Source of the DNA: Iningainema tapete BLCC-T55
Lineage (GTDB): Bacteria; Cyanobacteriota; Cyanobacteriia; Cyanobacteriales; Nostocaceae
NCBI RefSeq assembly: GCF_014698965.1
Contig: NZ_JACXAE010000118.1
Span: 1 to 64,000 of the forward strand
DNA: 64,000 nt
Reading direction: 5' to 3'
The notes below the pieces were generated by a model. It saw nothing but the letters and a program-made list of their open reading frames with translations, had not been told where the DNA came from and searched no databases. Shown one piece after another: positions 37,690 to 45,904 of the stretch; position 1 is the first letter of the stretch, and every line of letters begins with the position of its first letter. The position numbers and the translations under genes were made by a program.

Positions 37690-37862
37690 TACTTAAAGTC
37701 ACGCAATTCGTCAACTTTAACGACTGAAACTGTTACCGCTCCCGCATTACTTATATATTTTCACCTTCATAATCAAAATGCAAGGACAGATAAAACAGTT
37801 AAGCAGACAGTTAAAAAACTTATTGAAAAGAGCGGGAGACAGTTAAGACAGTTAACCAAAAA
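37690..37862 (-). pseudogene. Decayed copy of the 40348..40930 locus
   Basis: 37697-37735 matches the 3' coding end of 40348..40764 (AAGTCACGCAATTCGTCAAC, TTTAACGACTGAAACTGT: codons for VKVDELRDF). 37788-37862 matches that gene's upstream repeats, including the ATTGAAAAGA spacer. About 0.4 kb of gene body is missing between them. The promoter half remains and now faces 37341..37649. Confidence 0.7.
37790..37855 (-). promoter_or_regulatory. Direct-repeat array upstream of 37341..37649
   Basis: Gene-strand order: TTAACTGT-CTTAACTGT-C, spacer TCTTTTCAAT, TTAACTGT-CTGCTTAACTGTTTTATCTG-TC-CTTGCAT. AAATAT lies 17 bases after TTGCAT. Shared with 40849-40931. Confidence 0.6.
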
Positions 37863-37883
37863 TGATGGCGATGGTTGGTTGAA

Positions 37884-38834
37884 TCAGGAATTAACATCCA
37901 TTTGGCTAGATACAGCAAGGTATAGACCGATCAAAACAAAGGCAAAACCGATCCAATCAGAGAAACTCAACTTTTCTGCAAATATTGCTAATGCAAAAAT
38001 TCCGCTCAAAACTGGCTCTAAAAGATGAAACAGGGAGATGACGACTGAGGAAAACCTCTTGAGGCTATATATTAACAGTCCGTGACCTAAAACTTGGCAG
38101 ACAACAGAAAAGGATATCACTACCAACCACCCCCCAACCGTTGAGGGGAAAAATTTATCTCCACTCAACACAACTATAGGGAACATAACTACAGTAGCGC
38201 AGGCACAGATCCATAACTGGATTGTCATGGGAGTGAATTTGGTTCGCAGTTGTTCTACACACAGCAGGTAAGCTGCTAAAAAAACCGCAGATACTGTGGC
38301 AGCTACGTCTCCAAGTATACTAGTGTTGGCTCCGAGTAGCAGCGAATCTAGTTCAATGGCGATCGCTCCCCCAATCGCGACGATCATACCAATGAGGAAT
38401 TGACTGTTAAAACCCACAGAGAATAACAACCACACTCCTAAGCTAGTAAATATCGGGGCAAGATTATGCAAAACCGTCGAGATTGCAACACTAGTTTGAG
38501 TCAGCGACCAAGCTACTAGGACTAAGGAAAAAGCGAAAAAAGTTCCAGCACCCAGCAAGAGCAAAATCTCCTTTTGGGTATATGGCTGCTGTTGGACAGG
38601 TTTACCACTCCACCAATGACGTATCGCCAAGCCACAATGCCACAACCCAAAAAAGAAACTACCCAGCCAAAAACGATTAAATACAGTGGCGATGGGGCTG
38701 AGTTCGTCTTCGCTCCATCTAATGAAGATAGCACCAAAAGATATAGCGATTAAGCCGCTCAATAATGCTGTGTTGACTATCCAAGCTGGTGTTGTGAACA
38801 ACTGTTGCTCTGATAATTTCAGTTGGTTGGTCAT
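37884..38834 (-). CDS. EamA/DMT-family membrane transporter
   Basis: A protein of 316 residues with ten predicted membrane helices in two repeats of five. N-repeat: 'LIAISFGAIFIRWSEDELSP' with the DMT-typical R-x-x-x-G region 'FNRFWLGSFFFGLW' and 'SVAISTVLHNLAPIFTSLGV'. C-repeat: 'VVISLFHLLEPVLSGIFALA' and 'IGFAFVLIGLYLAV'. This family exports metabolites or amino acids; substrate unknown. The start MTNQLKLSEQQLF is acceptable. The 3' end overlaps nothing coding. No operon partner. Confidence 0.85.
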   Translation of the reverse strand: MTNQLKLSEQQLFTTPAWIVNTALLSGLIAISFGAIFIRWSEDELSPIATVFNRFWLGSFFFGLWHCGLAIRHWWSGKPVQQQPYTQKEILLLLGAGTFFAFSLVLVAWSLTQTSVAISTVLHNLAPIFTSLGVWLLFSVGFNSQFLIGMIVAIGGAIAIELDSLLLGANTSILGDVAATVSAVFLAAYLLCVEQLRTKFTPMTIQLWICACATVVMFPIVVLSGDKFFPSTVGGWLVVISFSVVCQVLGHGLLIYSLKRFSSVVISLFHLLEPVLSGIFALAIFAEKLSFSDWIGFAFVLIGLYLAVSSQMDVNS

Positions 38835-39273
38835 TTAGTCAAGGGAAATGTTTCAGGATTTATCAGTCTAATTTTACACATATCCCTCGGATTGGATCAT
38901 GATTTTGGTTAACTGGCAAAAAGTTAACCTACCTTCCACTCTTCTGTCAAATTTAGCTCGAAACAAGTAGCTAGCGGTAGTTGACAAAATACTTTTTATC
39001 TGAAAGGCTTGCACCGCAATAATTTCAACAGTTTGATTGTCAGAAAATTGAAGCGTGCGATCGTCAATATAAAGAGCTTAATTAAGACATAATTTGTACT
39101 TATTTTCCCAAATTCAGTTGAAAAAAATAACTTTTTTGACAGTAGGTTGAATAAAACAAATATGTTTCCGATCTAAAACTAGTCACATATAATAGTAGGC
39201 AGCCAGGAGAATTGCTGTATTCTTAAAATTAAAATAATAAGTTGACTCCGCTTGAAATGAGAATGGCAATACA
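38835..39273 (+). promoter_or_regulatory. Upstream region of histidine kinase, homologous to 35440-35740
   Basis: AAAAGTTAAC, TTGACAAAATA, GACATAATTT, AAAAAATAACTTTTTT, CAGTAGGT and CTAGTCACATAT appear in the same order as upstream of 35902. The last conserved block is about 90 bases before the ATG at 39274. It suggests duplication of a regulatory region. Confidence 0.55.
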
Positions 39274-40326
39274 ATGATTTCTGGATACGAACTACTCTTG
39301 GTAGCGCTGTCTATCATCACGACCTTAGTCTGGCAGAAAGCACAGACAAGAAAGCAATTAATAGCACTGCAAAAGGAGATTCAAGAACGGTTGCAAGCAG
39401 AGGCTCAACTTCAGTTACAGAAACTAGAATTAGAACAAGCTTTAAGCAACCTTAAACAAGTACAAACTAAATTAATTCAAAATGAAAAAATGTTGGGATT
39501 AGAACAATTAGTGGCAGGTATTGCTCATGGGATAAACAACCCGCTCAATTTTATCTCTGGCAATCTCAAATATACCAATCAATATATACAAGACTTACTA
39601 AAATTGATTCAGGTTTATCACGAAAAATACCCCGATTCTATATCTATAGCCAAAGAAATTATTCAAGATGCCGATTTCGATTTTGTCAGCAAGGATCTGC
39701 AAAACAGCATAAGTGCTATGGAGCGAGGAGTTGAGCGCATTCAACAGCTTGTCCTTTCTCTACGCAATTTTTCTCGGCTAGATGAAGCAGAAATAAAGCG
39801 TGTAGATATTCATCAAGGCATTGAAAGTACCTTAATGATTTTGCTTCCCCGTCTGAAAGAAACAATGTCTCGTCCTGAAATTGTAGTGTTAAAAGAGTAT
39901 GGGAAATTACCCCTTGTTACCTGCTATCCTAGTCAACTCAATCAAGTATTTATGCATTTGTTGAATAATGCTATAGATGCTTTAGAAAGACAGGATAGCA
40001 GAGAAAATTTTTCTCAGCCAAATCCCCAAATTCGCATTTCCACGGAACTAACAGATGTTGATACAGTTAGGATTCTGATTGCCGACAATGGTTGTGGTAT
40101 TTCGGATTTAGTGCGCGAGCGTTTATTTGATCCATTTTTTACTACCAAACCTGTAGGTAGGACAGGTTTGGGATTGTCAATTAGCTATCAAATTGTCGTG
40201 CAGGAACACAAAGGAAAGCTGACGTATTGTTCCTCACCAGAACTTGGATCGGAGTTTGCAATTGAAATTCCAGTACATTGCGCAAAGGTGGAGCAACTAC
40301 CTGTTGTACTCTCAATAGGTCTGTAA
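39274..40326 (+). CDS. Sensor histidine kinase with altered H-box
   Basis: A protein of 350 residues. N-terminal membrane helix (YELLLVALSIITTLVW), coiled coil of about 60 residues, then a HisKA-type H-box 'VAGIAHGINNPLNFI' with His85. The residue after His is Gly86, where this class nearly always has Glu. ATP-binding domain: N-box 'HLLNNAIDALE', G1 'ADNGCGI', F-box 'LFDPFFTTKPVG', G2 'RTGLGLSI'. It would autophosphorylate and pass phosphate to a response regulator, but none is adjacent. Loss of the Glu can impair phosphotransfer or phosphatase activity. Shares its upstream region with an HTH-AAA gene (35902), which suggests a functional link. Confidence 0.88.
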   Translation: MISGYELLLVALSIITTLVWQKAQTRKQLIALQKEIQERLQAEAQLQLQKLELEQALSNLKQVQTKLIQNEKMLGLEQLVAGIAHGINNPLNFISGNLKYTNQYIQDLLKLIQVYHEKYPDSISIAKEIIQDADFDFVSKDLQNSISAMERGVERIQQLVLSLRNFSRLDEAEIKRVDIHQGIESTLMILLPRLKETMSRPEIVVLKEYGKLPLVTCYPSQLNQVFMHLLNNAIDALERQDSRENFSQPNPQIRISTELTDVDTVRILIADNGCGISDLVRERLFDPFFTTKPVGRTGLGLSISYQIVVQEHKGKLTYCSSPELGSEFAIEIPVHCAKVEQLPVVLSIGL

Positions 40327-40347
40327 TATTACCATATTACTATCACT

Positions 40348-40764
40348 TTAATTAAAGTCACGCAATTCGTCAACTTTAACCACTGAAACTGTCACATCCC
40401 CCGCGTTATCTTTAATTTCAGTATCGAAGAAGAAAGCACACAGTTTTGACGGTTTTGATACAGCTATAGTTAGGGTATCATCATATCCATTTAGGGTTGA
40501 CCATCCCGCTGTAACTTGCTTGGACGTTTTTAAGTTCTTGAAGCCCCCATAAATCCAGAGCATAACTATGGCTTCGCTTTCTGCGTTTTCAGAATCTTTG
40601 ATATAATCGAATGCACCTTCTTTAATGCGGACTACATAGATTCCCGGTGTTAGCTCTGCTGTCACTCCTTTGTTTTGGATACCCTCGATTTGCTCAGGAG
40701 TAAGCTGATAGCAGTTGTTGACGCTGTTTACGACTAAATTGGTGATAGAGGTTTGAGTTGCCAT
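40348..40764 (-). CDS. Hypothetical 138-residue protein
   Basis: The start at 40764 (MATQTSITNLVVNSVNNCYQ) is preferred because AGGAGC lies 8 bases upstream; a longer reading to 40812 adds 16 poor residues. Soluble, beta-rich, no signal peptide: 'GIYVVRIKEGAFDYI', 'AIVMLWIYGGFKNL', 'TLTIAVSKPSKLCAFFFD', 'VTVSVVKVDELRDFN'. Not recognised. The promoter region has an extended direct-repeat array (40849-40931), placing it with the TerB-like genes. A decayed copy of this locus is at 37690-37862. Confidence 0.7.
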   Translation of the reverse strand: MATQTSITNLVVNSVNNCYQLTPEQIEGIQNKGVTAELTPGIYVVRIKEGAFDYIKDSENAESEAIVMLWIYGGFKNLKTSKQVTAGWSTLNGYDDTLTIAVSKPSKLCAFFFDTEIKDNAGDVTVSVVKVDELRDFN

Positions 40765-40848
40765 AATTTTTTGCTCCTGATAATAAGAAAATTGTGGGGT
40801 TACACCCGCCACAGCTAAAAACTACATTCTCAGCTTCAGCGCCGGGAT

Positions 40849-40931
40849 GCAATAGCAGATAAGACAGTTAAGTAACTAATTGAAAAGATCATCAGACAGT
40901 TAAGACAGTTAAGACAGTTAAGAGGGTTAAG
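40849..40931 (-). promoter_or_regulatory. Direct-repeat array upstream of 40348..40764
   Basis: Gene-strand order: three CTTAACTGT 9-mers in tandem (plus a CTTAACCCT), spacer with TTTTCAATTAG, then CTTAACTGT-CTTATCTG-CTATTGCAT. TTGCAT is a possible -35 about 90 bases before the ATG. Confidence 0.65.
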
Positions 40932-41252
40932 TTTAAATATGAAAAAGAGCTTGCTGGTAAAATAATGAATCCAGAAAGCTAAATTCAATTGATGGACATT
41001 TAACTACCACCAATTGCCCAAAACGAACCACGAATTTTGTTTCGATTTGCTGAATAATTAAACTTGCTATTTATTTATATTGTGTATTATTATAAAAACT
41101 GTAAATAATTGTCAATGTTTTAACGAAAATTGATCGCAAGTGGGGACAAATAACCCTGATTTGCTCAATACAATTCTTGGATAGTCGCTGTTCTCTAATA
41201 TGACGCTAGGTTCACTTAACAGGAGTAAAAAGTATTGCTGTTGTATATTATC
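40932..41252. other. AT-rich spacer
   Basis: About 320 bases between the direct-repeat array and the small protein at 41253. No gene, repeat or clear promoter recognised. Confidence 0.4.
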
Positions 41253-41468
41253 ATGTCCACTTTTATTGATACGACACCACAACTTGACCCAAATAAAATC
41301 CTTGAAGAAGCCATTACCCAAACTAAATACCTTGCTCAAGAGGGCTTGAGTTTTCAAACAGATGACATTTTTCTCTGCCCCCTTGACTTTGTATCTTTTC
41401 TATACCCTGAACTCGCTGGATGCGCTCAAGTCGCCCTTGCAGAAATCATTGCCCAATATGGATTCTAG
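41253..41468 (+). CDS. Small hypothetical protein, 71 residues
   Basis: From ATG 41253 (MSTFIDTTPQLDPNKILEEA). Acidic and helical: 'ILEEAITQTKYLAQEGL', then 'DFVSFLYPELAGCAQVALAE'. No signal or membrane segment. Composition looks like a real small protein, but no family is recognised and no strong ribosome binding site is seen. A hairpin repeat lies 60 bases downstream. Confidence 0.45.
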   Translation: MSTFIDTTPQLDPNKILEEAITQTKYLAQEGLSFQTDDIFLCPLDFVSFLYPELAGCAQVALAEIIAQYGF

Positions 41469-41527
41469 CTATTCCTATGCATTTTATCAAAATTTTTCAG
41501 ATACGGAAACTACAGGGTCTTAACCCA

Positions 41528-41560
41528 AGATCCCCGACTTTTGAGAAAAGTCAGGGATCT
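41528..41560. repeat. Hairpin repeat AGATCCCCGACTT / AAGTCAGGGATCT
   Basis: A copy of the 13825-13857 hairpin with one mismatch, located just past the stop of cobI (41567). Likely terminator of the cobGHI operon as well as a dispersed repeat. Confidence 0.7.
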
Positions 41561-41566
41561 GGTTTC

Positions 41567-42268
41567 TCACTCGCTCTCCCATTGACTTGGTATCATAATT
41601 AAAGAAAAATACGGCACTGTATCTGGAGCAACTTCACTCAACGGCACAATCCGCTGATTATGCATCGTTGCTCGTTCAATGAATTTTGCTCGTTCCGCCA
41701 AACCCAATTGTTTCAGCACCTCATAAACCTTAGTAAAGTGCTTACCCAGCTTAATAATCACAGCCGCATCAGCAACTGCCAACTTTTGAGATAACTCCTG
41801 TGCTGGGAGGATTGCCGACAATACCATAAAAGCATCGTTGCGATAAGTCAAGGGTACACCCAAGGCTGATGCACTTGCCATCACCGATGAAACTCCTGGC
41901 ACAACCTCTGTCACAAACTGCTCTGATAACCTAGTAAAAAGATACATAAACGTTCCGTAGAAAAACGGATCTCCCTCACACAGCACAACCACATCTTGTC
42001 CCGCACTTAAATGCTTTGCCAATTCCTCAGCAGCCTTATCGTAAAAGGGTTGAGCCGATTCGTCAATTTTGAAAGGGAAGGGCATGGGAATCTCAATTTG
42101 ATTCTCTGGCAGATAGTTAGCCACAATTGACCGAGCGAGACTTTTACCAAATGATACAGGATAGGCAACTACCGGGGCATTCTGCAACAGCCTGAGTGCC
42201 TTCAGTGTGATCAGTTCTGGATCTCCAGGACCTACTCCAATGCCATAAAGATGCCCAGCTTCAATCAT
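41567..42268 (-). CDS. cobI: Precorrin-2 C20-methyltransferase
   Basis: A protein of 233 residues. SAM-dependent corrinoid methyltransferase with 'LYGIGVGPGDPELITLKALR' at the N-terminus, 'VVLCEGDPFFYGTFMYL', 'VVPGVSSVMASASALGVPL' and the late 'IIKLGKHFTKVYEVL'. It converts precorrin-2 to precorrin-3A in cobalamin synthesis. The start overlaps the end of cobH by 4 bases, so translation is coupled. Last gene of cobG-cobH-cobI under a cobalamin riboswitch. Confidence 0.93.
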   Translation of the reverse strand: MIEAGHLYGIGVGPGDPELITLKALRLLQNAPVVAYPVSFGKSLARSIVANYLPENQIEIPMPFPFKIDESAQPFYDKAAEELAKHLSAGQDVVVLCEGDPFFYGTFMYLFTRLSEQFVTEVVPGVSSVMASASALGVPLTYRNDAFMVLSAILPAQELSQKLAVADAAVIIKLGKHFTKVYEVLKQLGLAERAKFIERATMHNQRIVPLSEVAPDTVPYFSLIMIPSQWESE

Positions 42269-42891
42269 AACTCCTCCTTTGCGATCGCGTTCACTGCTGC
42301 TGCTGCCATTGCACTTCCACCGCGCCGACCATGCAAAGTAATAAAAGATACTCCTCTATTATCTGCGGCAAGGGCAGCTTTAGACTCAGCAGCCCCAACA
42401 AAACCAACAGGAAACCCCAAAATAATCGCTGGTTTGGGCGCTCCAGCATCAAGCATTTCTAGTAGTCGAAAAAGAGCAGTTGGGGCATTACCAATAGCAA
42501 CCACCGCACCTTCTAGGTAAGGTAGCCACAATTCTAAAGCTGCTGCCGAACGAGTATTGCCCACTTTTTTCGCCAAAGCAGGCACTTGTGGATCGTTTAA
42601 AGTACAAATTACCATGTTTTCTCTAGGCAACCGCCGACGAGTGATACCTTCTGCTACCATTTGAGAATCACACAGAATTGGTTTTCCGGCAAGCATCGCT
42701 GCTCTTCCGGCTGCGACTGCACCAACAGAAGCTGCTATATCTGCAACAATATCAGTCATCCCGCAAGTATGGATGAGACGTATAGCTACTGGCACTAAAT
42801 CGGGAGACAGGCTTTTTAAATTTGCCTCTTTTTGAATAATCGAGAAAGAGTGACGATAAATTTCATCACCATCACGGATGTAGTCGATCAT
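42265..42891 (-). CDS. cobH: Precorrin-8X methylmutase
   Basis: A protein of 208 residues. It moves the C11 methyl to C12, giving hydrogenobyrinate. Motifs: 'VAIRLIHTCGMTDI' with the catalytic His, 'PILCDSQMVAEGITRRRLP', 'AVVAIGNAPTALFRLLEML' and 'AIILGFPVGFVGAAESK'. Overlaps cobG (4 bases) and cobI (4 bases). Full length for the family. Confidence 0.94.
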   Translation of the reverse strand: MIDYIRDGDEIYRHSFSIIQKEANLKSLSPDLVPVAIRLIHTCGMTDIVADIAASVGAVAAGRAAMLAGKPILCDSQMVAEGITRRRLPRENMVICTLNDPQVPALAKKVGNTRSAAALELWLPYLEGAVVAIGNAPTALFRLLEMLDAGAPKPAIILGFPVGFVGAAESKAALAADNRGVSFITLHGRRGGSAMAAAAVNAIAKEEL

Positions 42892-44372
42892 CTTGCCCTC
42901 CCGCGCTCATCAAACAACTGCCGCAACTGTTGTATCATATATCTGTTGCTAAATGCTCCAAAAGTCTCATGCGGTTGACGCTCTTGGTGATATACTTGCA
43001 GCATTCTCCGGATGCGATCGCCTAATTCAGTCCAAGGAACATTAGTATAAAGTTCTCTGCCAAATGGCTGCTCACCATCTCCCACATAAATGTGATAGCC
43101 TTCGGCAATGTCCTCAATTATAGTACCCAACAAAGTAATGTCACTTTTGCCATGATAAGCGCAAGACTTCGGGCAACCACTCAAGTGAATTCTCACAGGT
43201 ACATCTAAGGTAATATGCTTCTGCAAATACTCAGCCAAAGCTAACCCATGTCCTTTAGTATCAGTAGCAGAACTGCGACAACCATTTTTACCTGTACAAG
43301 CGACCATTGTACCCTGAATGTGAGATGCCGACCAATGCAAGCCCAAACGTTCAATTTCAAGTTGGACTTTTGGAACATCTTGAGCAGGAATATCGGAAAT
43401 TAGCAAATTTTGCCAAGGCGTCAATCTGAGTGTTCCACTACCATAAGTGTCCGCCAAACCAACCAAAGAGCGCAACTGGTTAGTTAAAAGTTGTCCTAAA
43501 GGCAAAACAACTCCTATATAATATAGTCCTGGCTGTCGCTGTTGATGGACACCAAGATGAAGATTTTTTGGTGTAAATACAGTTTTTGGAAAGGTTTTAT
43601 CTAATATATAGCGCCAAGCAAAAGGTAGATAGCGTTGAGCTTGGTTTAAATACCATTGCACACCCCACTCTTGTAGTATATGTTTGATCCTCAGTTGGCG
43701 ATCAGCTTTGAGTAAATTGCTCCTTGGGCGATGGCTTGTACCTGCCACTGATAAATAAACCCGTGCTAACGCCACTACCACAGGTAAACATTCTTCTGGT
43801 TTAACTATAATGTTCTGTTCCTCTCCTAGTTTCAGGCGAAAATAAGTACCTCGATACCCATCCACAGCAACAGCCAAAAAACCAATTTCATTTGGTTGCT
43901 CAGATATAGATACTGACCCACCGCCATTAAATCCTACGCTAAACTTAGGAGATAGTCCGGCAAGTTCTGAATCTAGGCAAATATATTCGTCTAATTCCTT
44001 TACTAAAGGACGAGTGTCAATTAACTCACCGAGATCAATTCCTGCTGTGGGACTTGCCATAATATTACGTAGGTGATCCACACAAGCAAGAGGTGCGGCA
44101 AGTCCTGATTGTTGTAAAATTGTCAGCAGTTCATCTGTAATTCCTTGATTGGCGCGGATTTGCAAATTCGCCCGGTTAGTAACGTGGACATATCCCCTAC
44201 CGCAACTTGCCCATTCTACAACCACACGTCCCTGTTTACTATTAAGGATTCCCCCAGGAACTCTTAGACGAGAGATTATTCCGTCCCTTGCTCCGGTATC
44301 ATAAAACAAACCAGGACAAGTAGGATACTTTTGTTGTAAGTTCGGCAGACAGTATGAGTGAGCAAACGACAA
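42888..44372 (-). CDS. cobG: Precorrin-3B synthase
   Basis: About 494 residues from TTG 44372 (MSFAHSYCLPNLQQ...). An apparent longer reading to 44543 is translation of the riboswitch and is rejected. AAGGAG lies 8 bases before the TTG. CobG is an O2-dependent, siroheme/4Fe-4S enzyme related to sulfite reductases that makes precorrin-3B. Seen here: 'CPGLFYDTGARDGIISRLRV' near the N-terminus and cluster cysteines in 'CTGKNGCRSSATDTKG' and 'LSGCPKSCAYHG'. Its presence means the aerobic corrin route. The 3' end overlaps cobH by 4 bases. Confidence 0.9.
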   Translation of the reverse strand: MSFAHSYCLPNLQQKYPTCPGLFYDTGARDGIISRLRVPGGILNSKQGRVVVEWASCGRGYVHVTNRANLQIRANQGITDELLTILQQSGLAAPLACVDHLRNIMASPTAGIDLGELIDTRPLVKELDEYICLDSELAGLSPKFSVGFNGGGSVSISEQPNEIGFLAVAVDGYRGTYFRLKLGEEQNIIVKPEECLPVVVALARVYLSVAGTSHRPRSNLLKADRQLRIKHILQEWGVQWYLNQAQRYLPFAWRYILDKTFPKTVFTPKNLHLGVHQQRQPGLYYIGVVLPLGQLLTNQLRSLVGLADTYGSGTLRLTPWQNLLISDIPAQDVPKVQLEIERLGLHWSASHIQGTMVACTGKNGCRSSATDTKGHGLALAEYLQKHITLDVPVRIHLSGCPKSCAYHGKSDITLLGTIIEDIAEGYHIYVGDGEQPFGRELYTNVPWTELGDRIRRMLQVYHQERQPHETFGAFSNRYMIQQLRQLFDERGRAR

Positions 44373-44384
44373 AACAATAACTCC

Positions 44385-44575
44385 TTCCCTGTGCAGCGCA
44401 GGGAATAGACGATATGAAGTGCCTGTTAGACACGAATCAAGTCGGCATTCTGACTCAGGTAAACCCATCACAGCTGCGGCACAGTCCCGGAATCGCACCG
44501 GAGTTTCCCTACTTGAAGCTTTAGAAATATAACATAAACTCACCCACCAAATCTTTAATCCCTCATTATTCTTAA
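44385..44575 (-). promoter_or_regulatory. Cobalamin (AdoCbl-type) riboswitch of cobG-cobH-cobI
   Basis: On the minus strand: AGGGAAACTCCGGTGCGATT, CCGGGACTGTGCCGCAGCTG, TGATGGG and GAGTCAGAATGCCG (44443-44456). These are the conserved core blocks of the cobalamin riboswitch. A final hairpin (TTCCCTG/CAGGGAA, 44385-44405) ends in the bases next to the cobG Shine-Dalgarno AAGGAG. Ligand binding probably blocks translation start rather than ending transcription. Upper boundary is approximate. Confidence 0.9.
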
Positions 44576-45206
44576 AATAAGCAGCACTTAGACCCTAAAG
44601 ATACCTAAATCCTACTAAACTTTAGGTATTTTGTTTTTCTCCTATATGGATAATTTATTTAGAACTCTACATTTCCTCTATATATCAAAAAACTATATCC
44701 CAAACAGATATAGTTTTAAGTAATAATACTGTAAAATTAGATTTAAATTTAACTATTATATACGTACATCTTTTTGATTCGCTCAGATTTATTTACTTTT
44801 GTTAATCTACTCAAATTTATGAAGAATATAGGCTACAAGTTCTTGGCTCAGATTAATTCTTAATTATTTGAAAAAATAAAAAATGTTTACATGAAGCATA
44901 TTTTTATGTTACCAAAGTAAAAAACTTTTAATTGTGCTATTGAGTTTTTTGTCATACTCTCTAGGTAGAGAAATCTTTGAGGAAAGACAAACAATCTACA
45001 TACCATTAGCTAAATTTTTTTGAAAGTGTTTCCATTTTTTTAGAGGTTACTAATGACAAAGGCTGTTTGAATCAGTCTATGGTATTAGATTGTTTTGATG
45101 ATCCGAGAATTCTTGTTGAGTATAGGTACTGAGGGCGAATCGCACTTCAGTAGATATGACGCGGCAATTGACATCTTCTCAACGCTAAAAATCATTAGAG
45201 AGAACA
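44576..45206 (+). other. AT-rich upstream region of the first DUF4360 gene
   Basis: About 630 bases without coding pattern. From about 44650 onward it is duplicated 1413 bases downstream, upstream of the second DUF4360 gene. Shared blocks: AAAAATGTTTACATGAAG, TATTGAGTTTTTTGT, ATACTCTCTAG, ATACCATT and ATGACAAA. The promoter must lie in these conserved blocks. The 5' part overlaps the start of the riboswitch transcript on the other strand. Confidence 0.5.
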
Positions 45207-45851
45207 ATGAACGTGAAAACTAAAAGACTTTGGCAGATGAGCGTGCTAACTTCTGCTGCTTTGTTGGGCTTGAATCAACCATTGCCTAGTCTTGCACAGC
45301 AATCAGAAGCACCACCTGAAGGATCGGTAAGAATCGTCGGTTTTGCATACGGTGGCACAGGTTGCCCACAGGGAAGTGTTGGCTCTGTGATTTCTAGAGA
45401 TCAGAGTACAATCGAACTCTTATACGATAGATTTGTAGCTGAACTAGGTACAGGAGCAAGTCGTTCATCTCAGTCTAACTGTACAGTTTCTTTCCAACTG
45501 GAGTACCCTGCCGGTTTTAGTGTAAGTTGGGATAGAGTTGAACACCGTGGTTTTGCCGATACAACCGGTGGCGCTCAAGCAGAGCTAAGAGCACGTTACT
45601 ACATTCCTGGCGAAGGTGGGTTTGATACAGTTCGTGTTTATAGTTTCCCTGATAACTCAGCGGAAGATTATACAATTGTTCAAGACAACATTTCCACAGC
45701 ATTCACACAGTGTGGTGCGACAATTCCTCTGTCGGTAAACACTCGGGTTCGCCTCTTTGGTACTCCCTCAAATTTCAATACACTAACAGTTGACTCCATG
45801 ACTAATAAGGTAAGAACTCTTCTTAACCTAAGATGGAGACGCTGTAGCTAA
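45207..45851 (+). CDS. DUF4360 secreted protein
   Basis: A protein of 214 residues. Signal peptide MNVKTKRLWQMSVLTSAALL, cleavage after 'LPSLA' near residue 30. The mature domain fits DUF4360: 'VGFAYGGTGCPQGSVGSVIS', 'SNCTVSFQLEYPAGFSVSW', 'VEHRGFADTTGGAQAELRAR', 'FTQCGATIPLSVNTRVRL'. Four cysteines probably form two disulfides. Extracytoplasmic protein of unknown role, known from fungi and bacteria. AGAGAG upstream is a weak ribosome binding site. It is followed by a perfect hairpin, likely terminator, and by a tandem copy. Confidence 0.85.
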   Translation: MNVKTKRLWQMSVLTSAALLGLNQPLPSLAQQSEAPPEGSVRIVGFAYGGTGCPQGSVGSVISRDQSTIELLYDRFVAELGTGASRSSQSNCTVSFQLEYPAGFSVSWDRVEHRGFADTTGGAQAELRARYYIPGEGGFDTVRVYSFPDNSAEDYTIVQDNISTAFTQCGATIPLSVNTRVRLFGTPSNFNTLTVDSMTNKVRTLLNLRWRRCS

Positions 45852-45875
45852 TCCTGAATAAAGGTTGATTATACT

Positions 45876-45904
45876 GTAGAGACGCCCCACCGGGGCGTCT
45901 CTAC
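45876..45904. terminator. Hairpin GTAGAGACGCCCC / GGGGCGTCTCTAC
   Basis: Perfect 13-base arms, 24 bases after the stop of 45207..45851. No long U-run follows, so it is also a dispersed palindrome. A variant follows the second copy (47275-47304). Confidence 0.6.

Noticed and set aside
37624-38028. Plus-strand ORF of 134 codons
   Set aside because: It covers the signal-peptide gene start, a decayed locus and the 3' end of the transporter; composition reflects the repeat DNA.
42888-44543. Longer cobG reading frame of 551 residues
   Set aside because: The extra 57 codons translate the cobalamin riboswitch; a well-placed Shine-Dalgarno supports TTG 44372.
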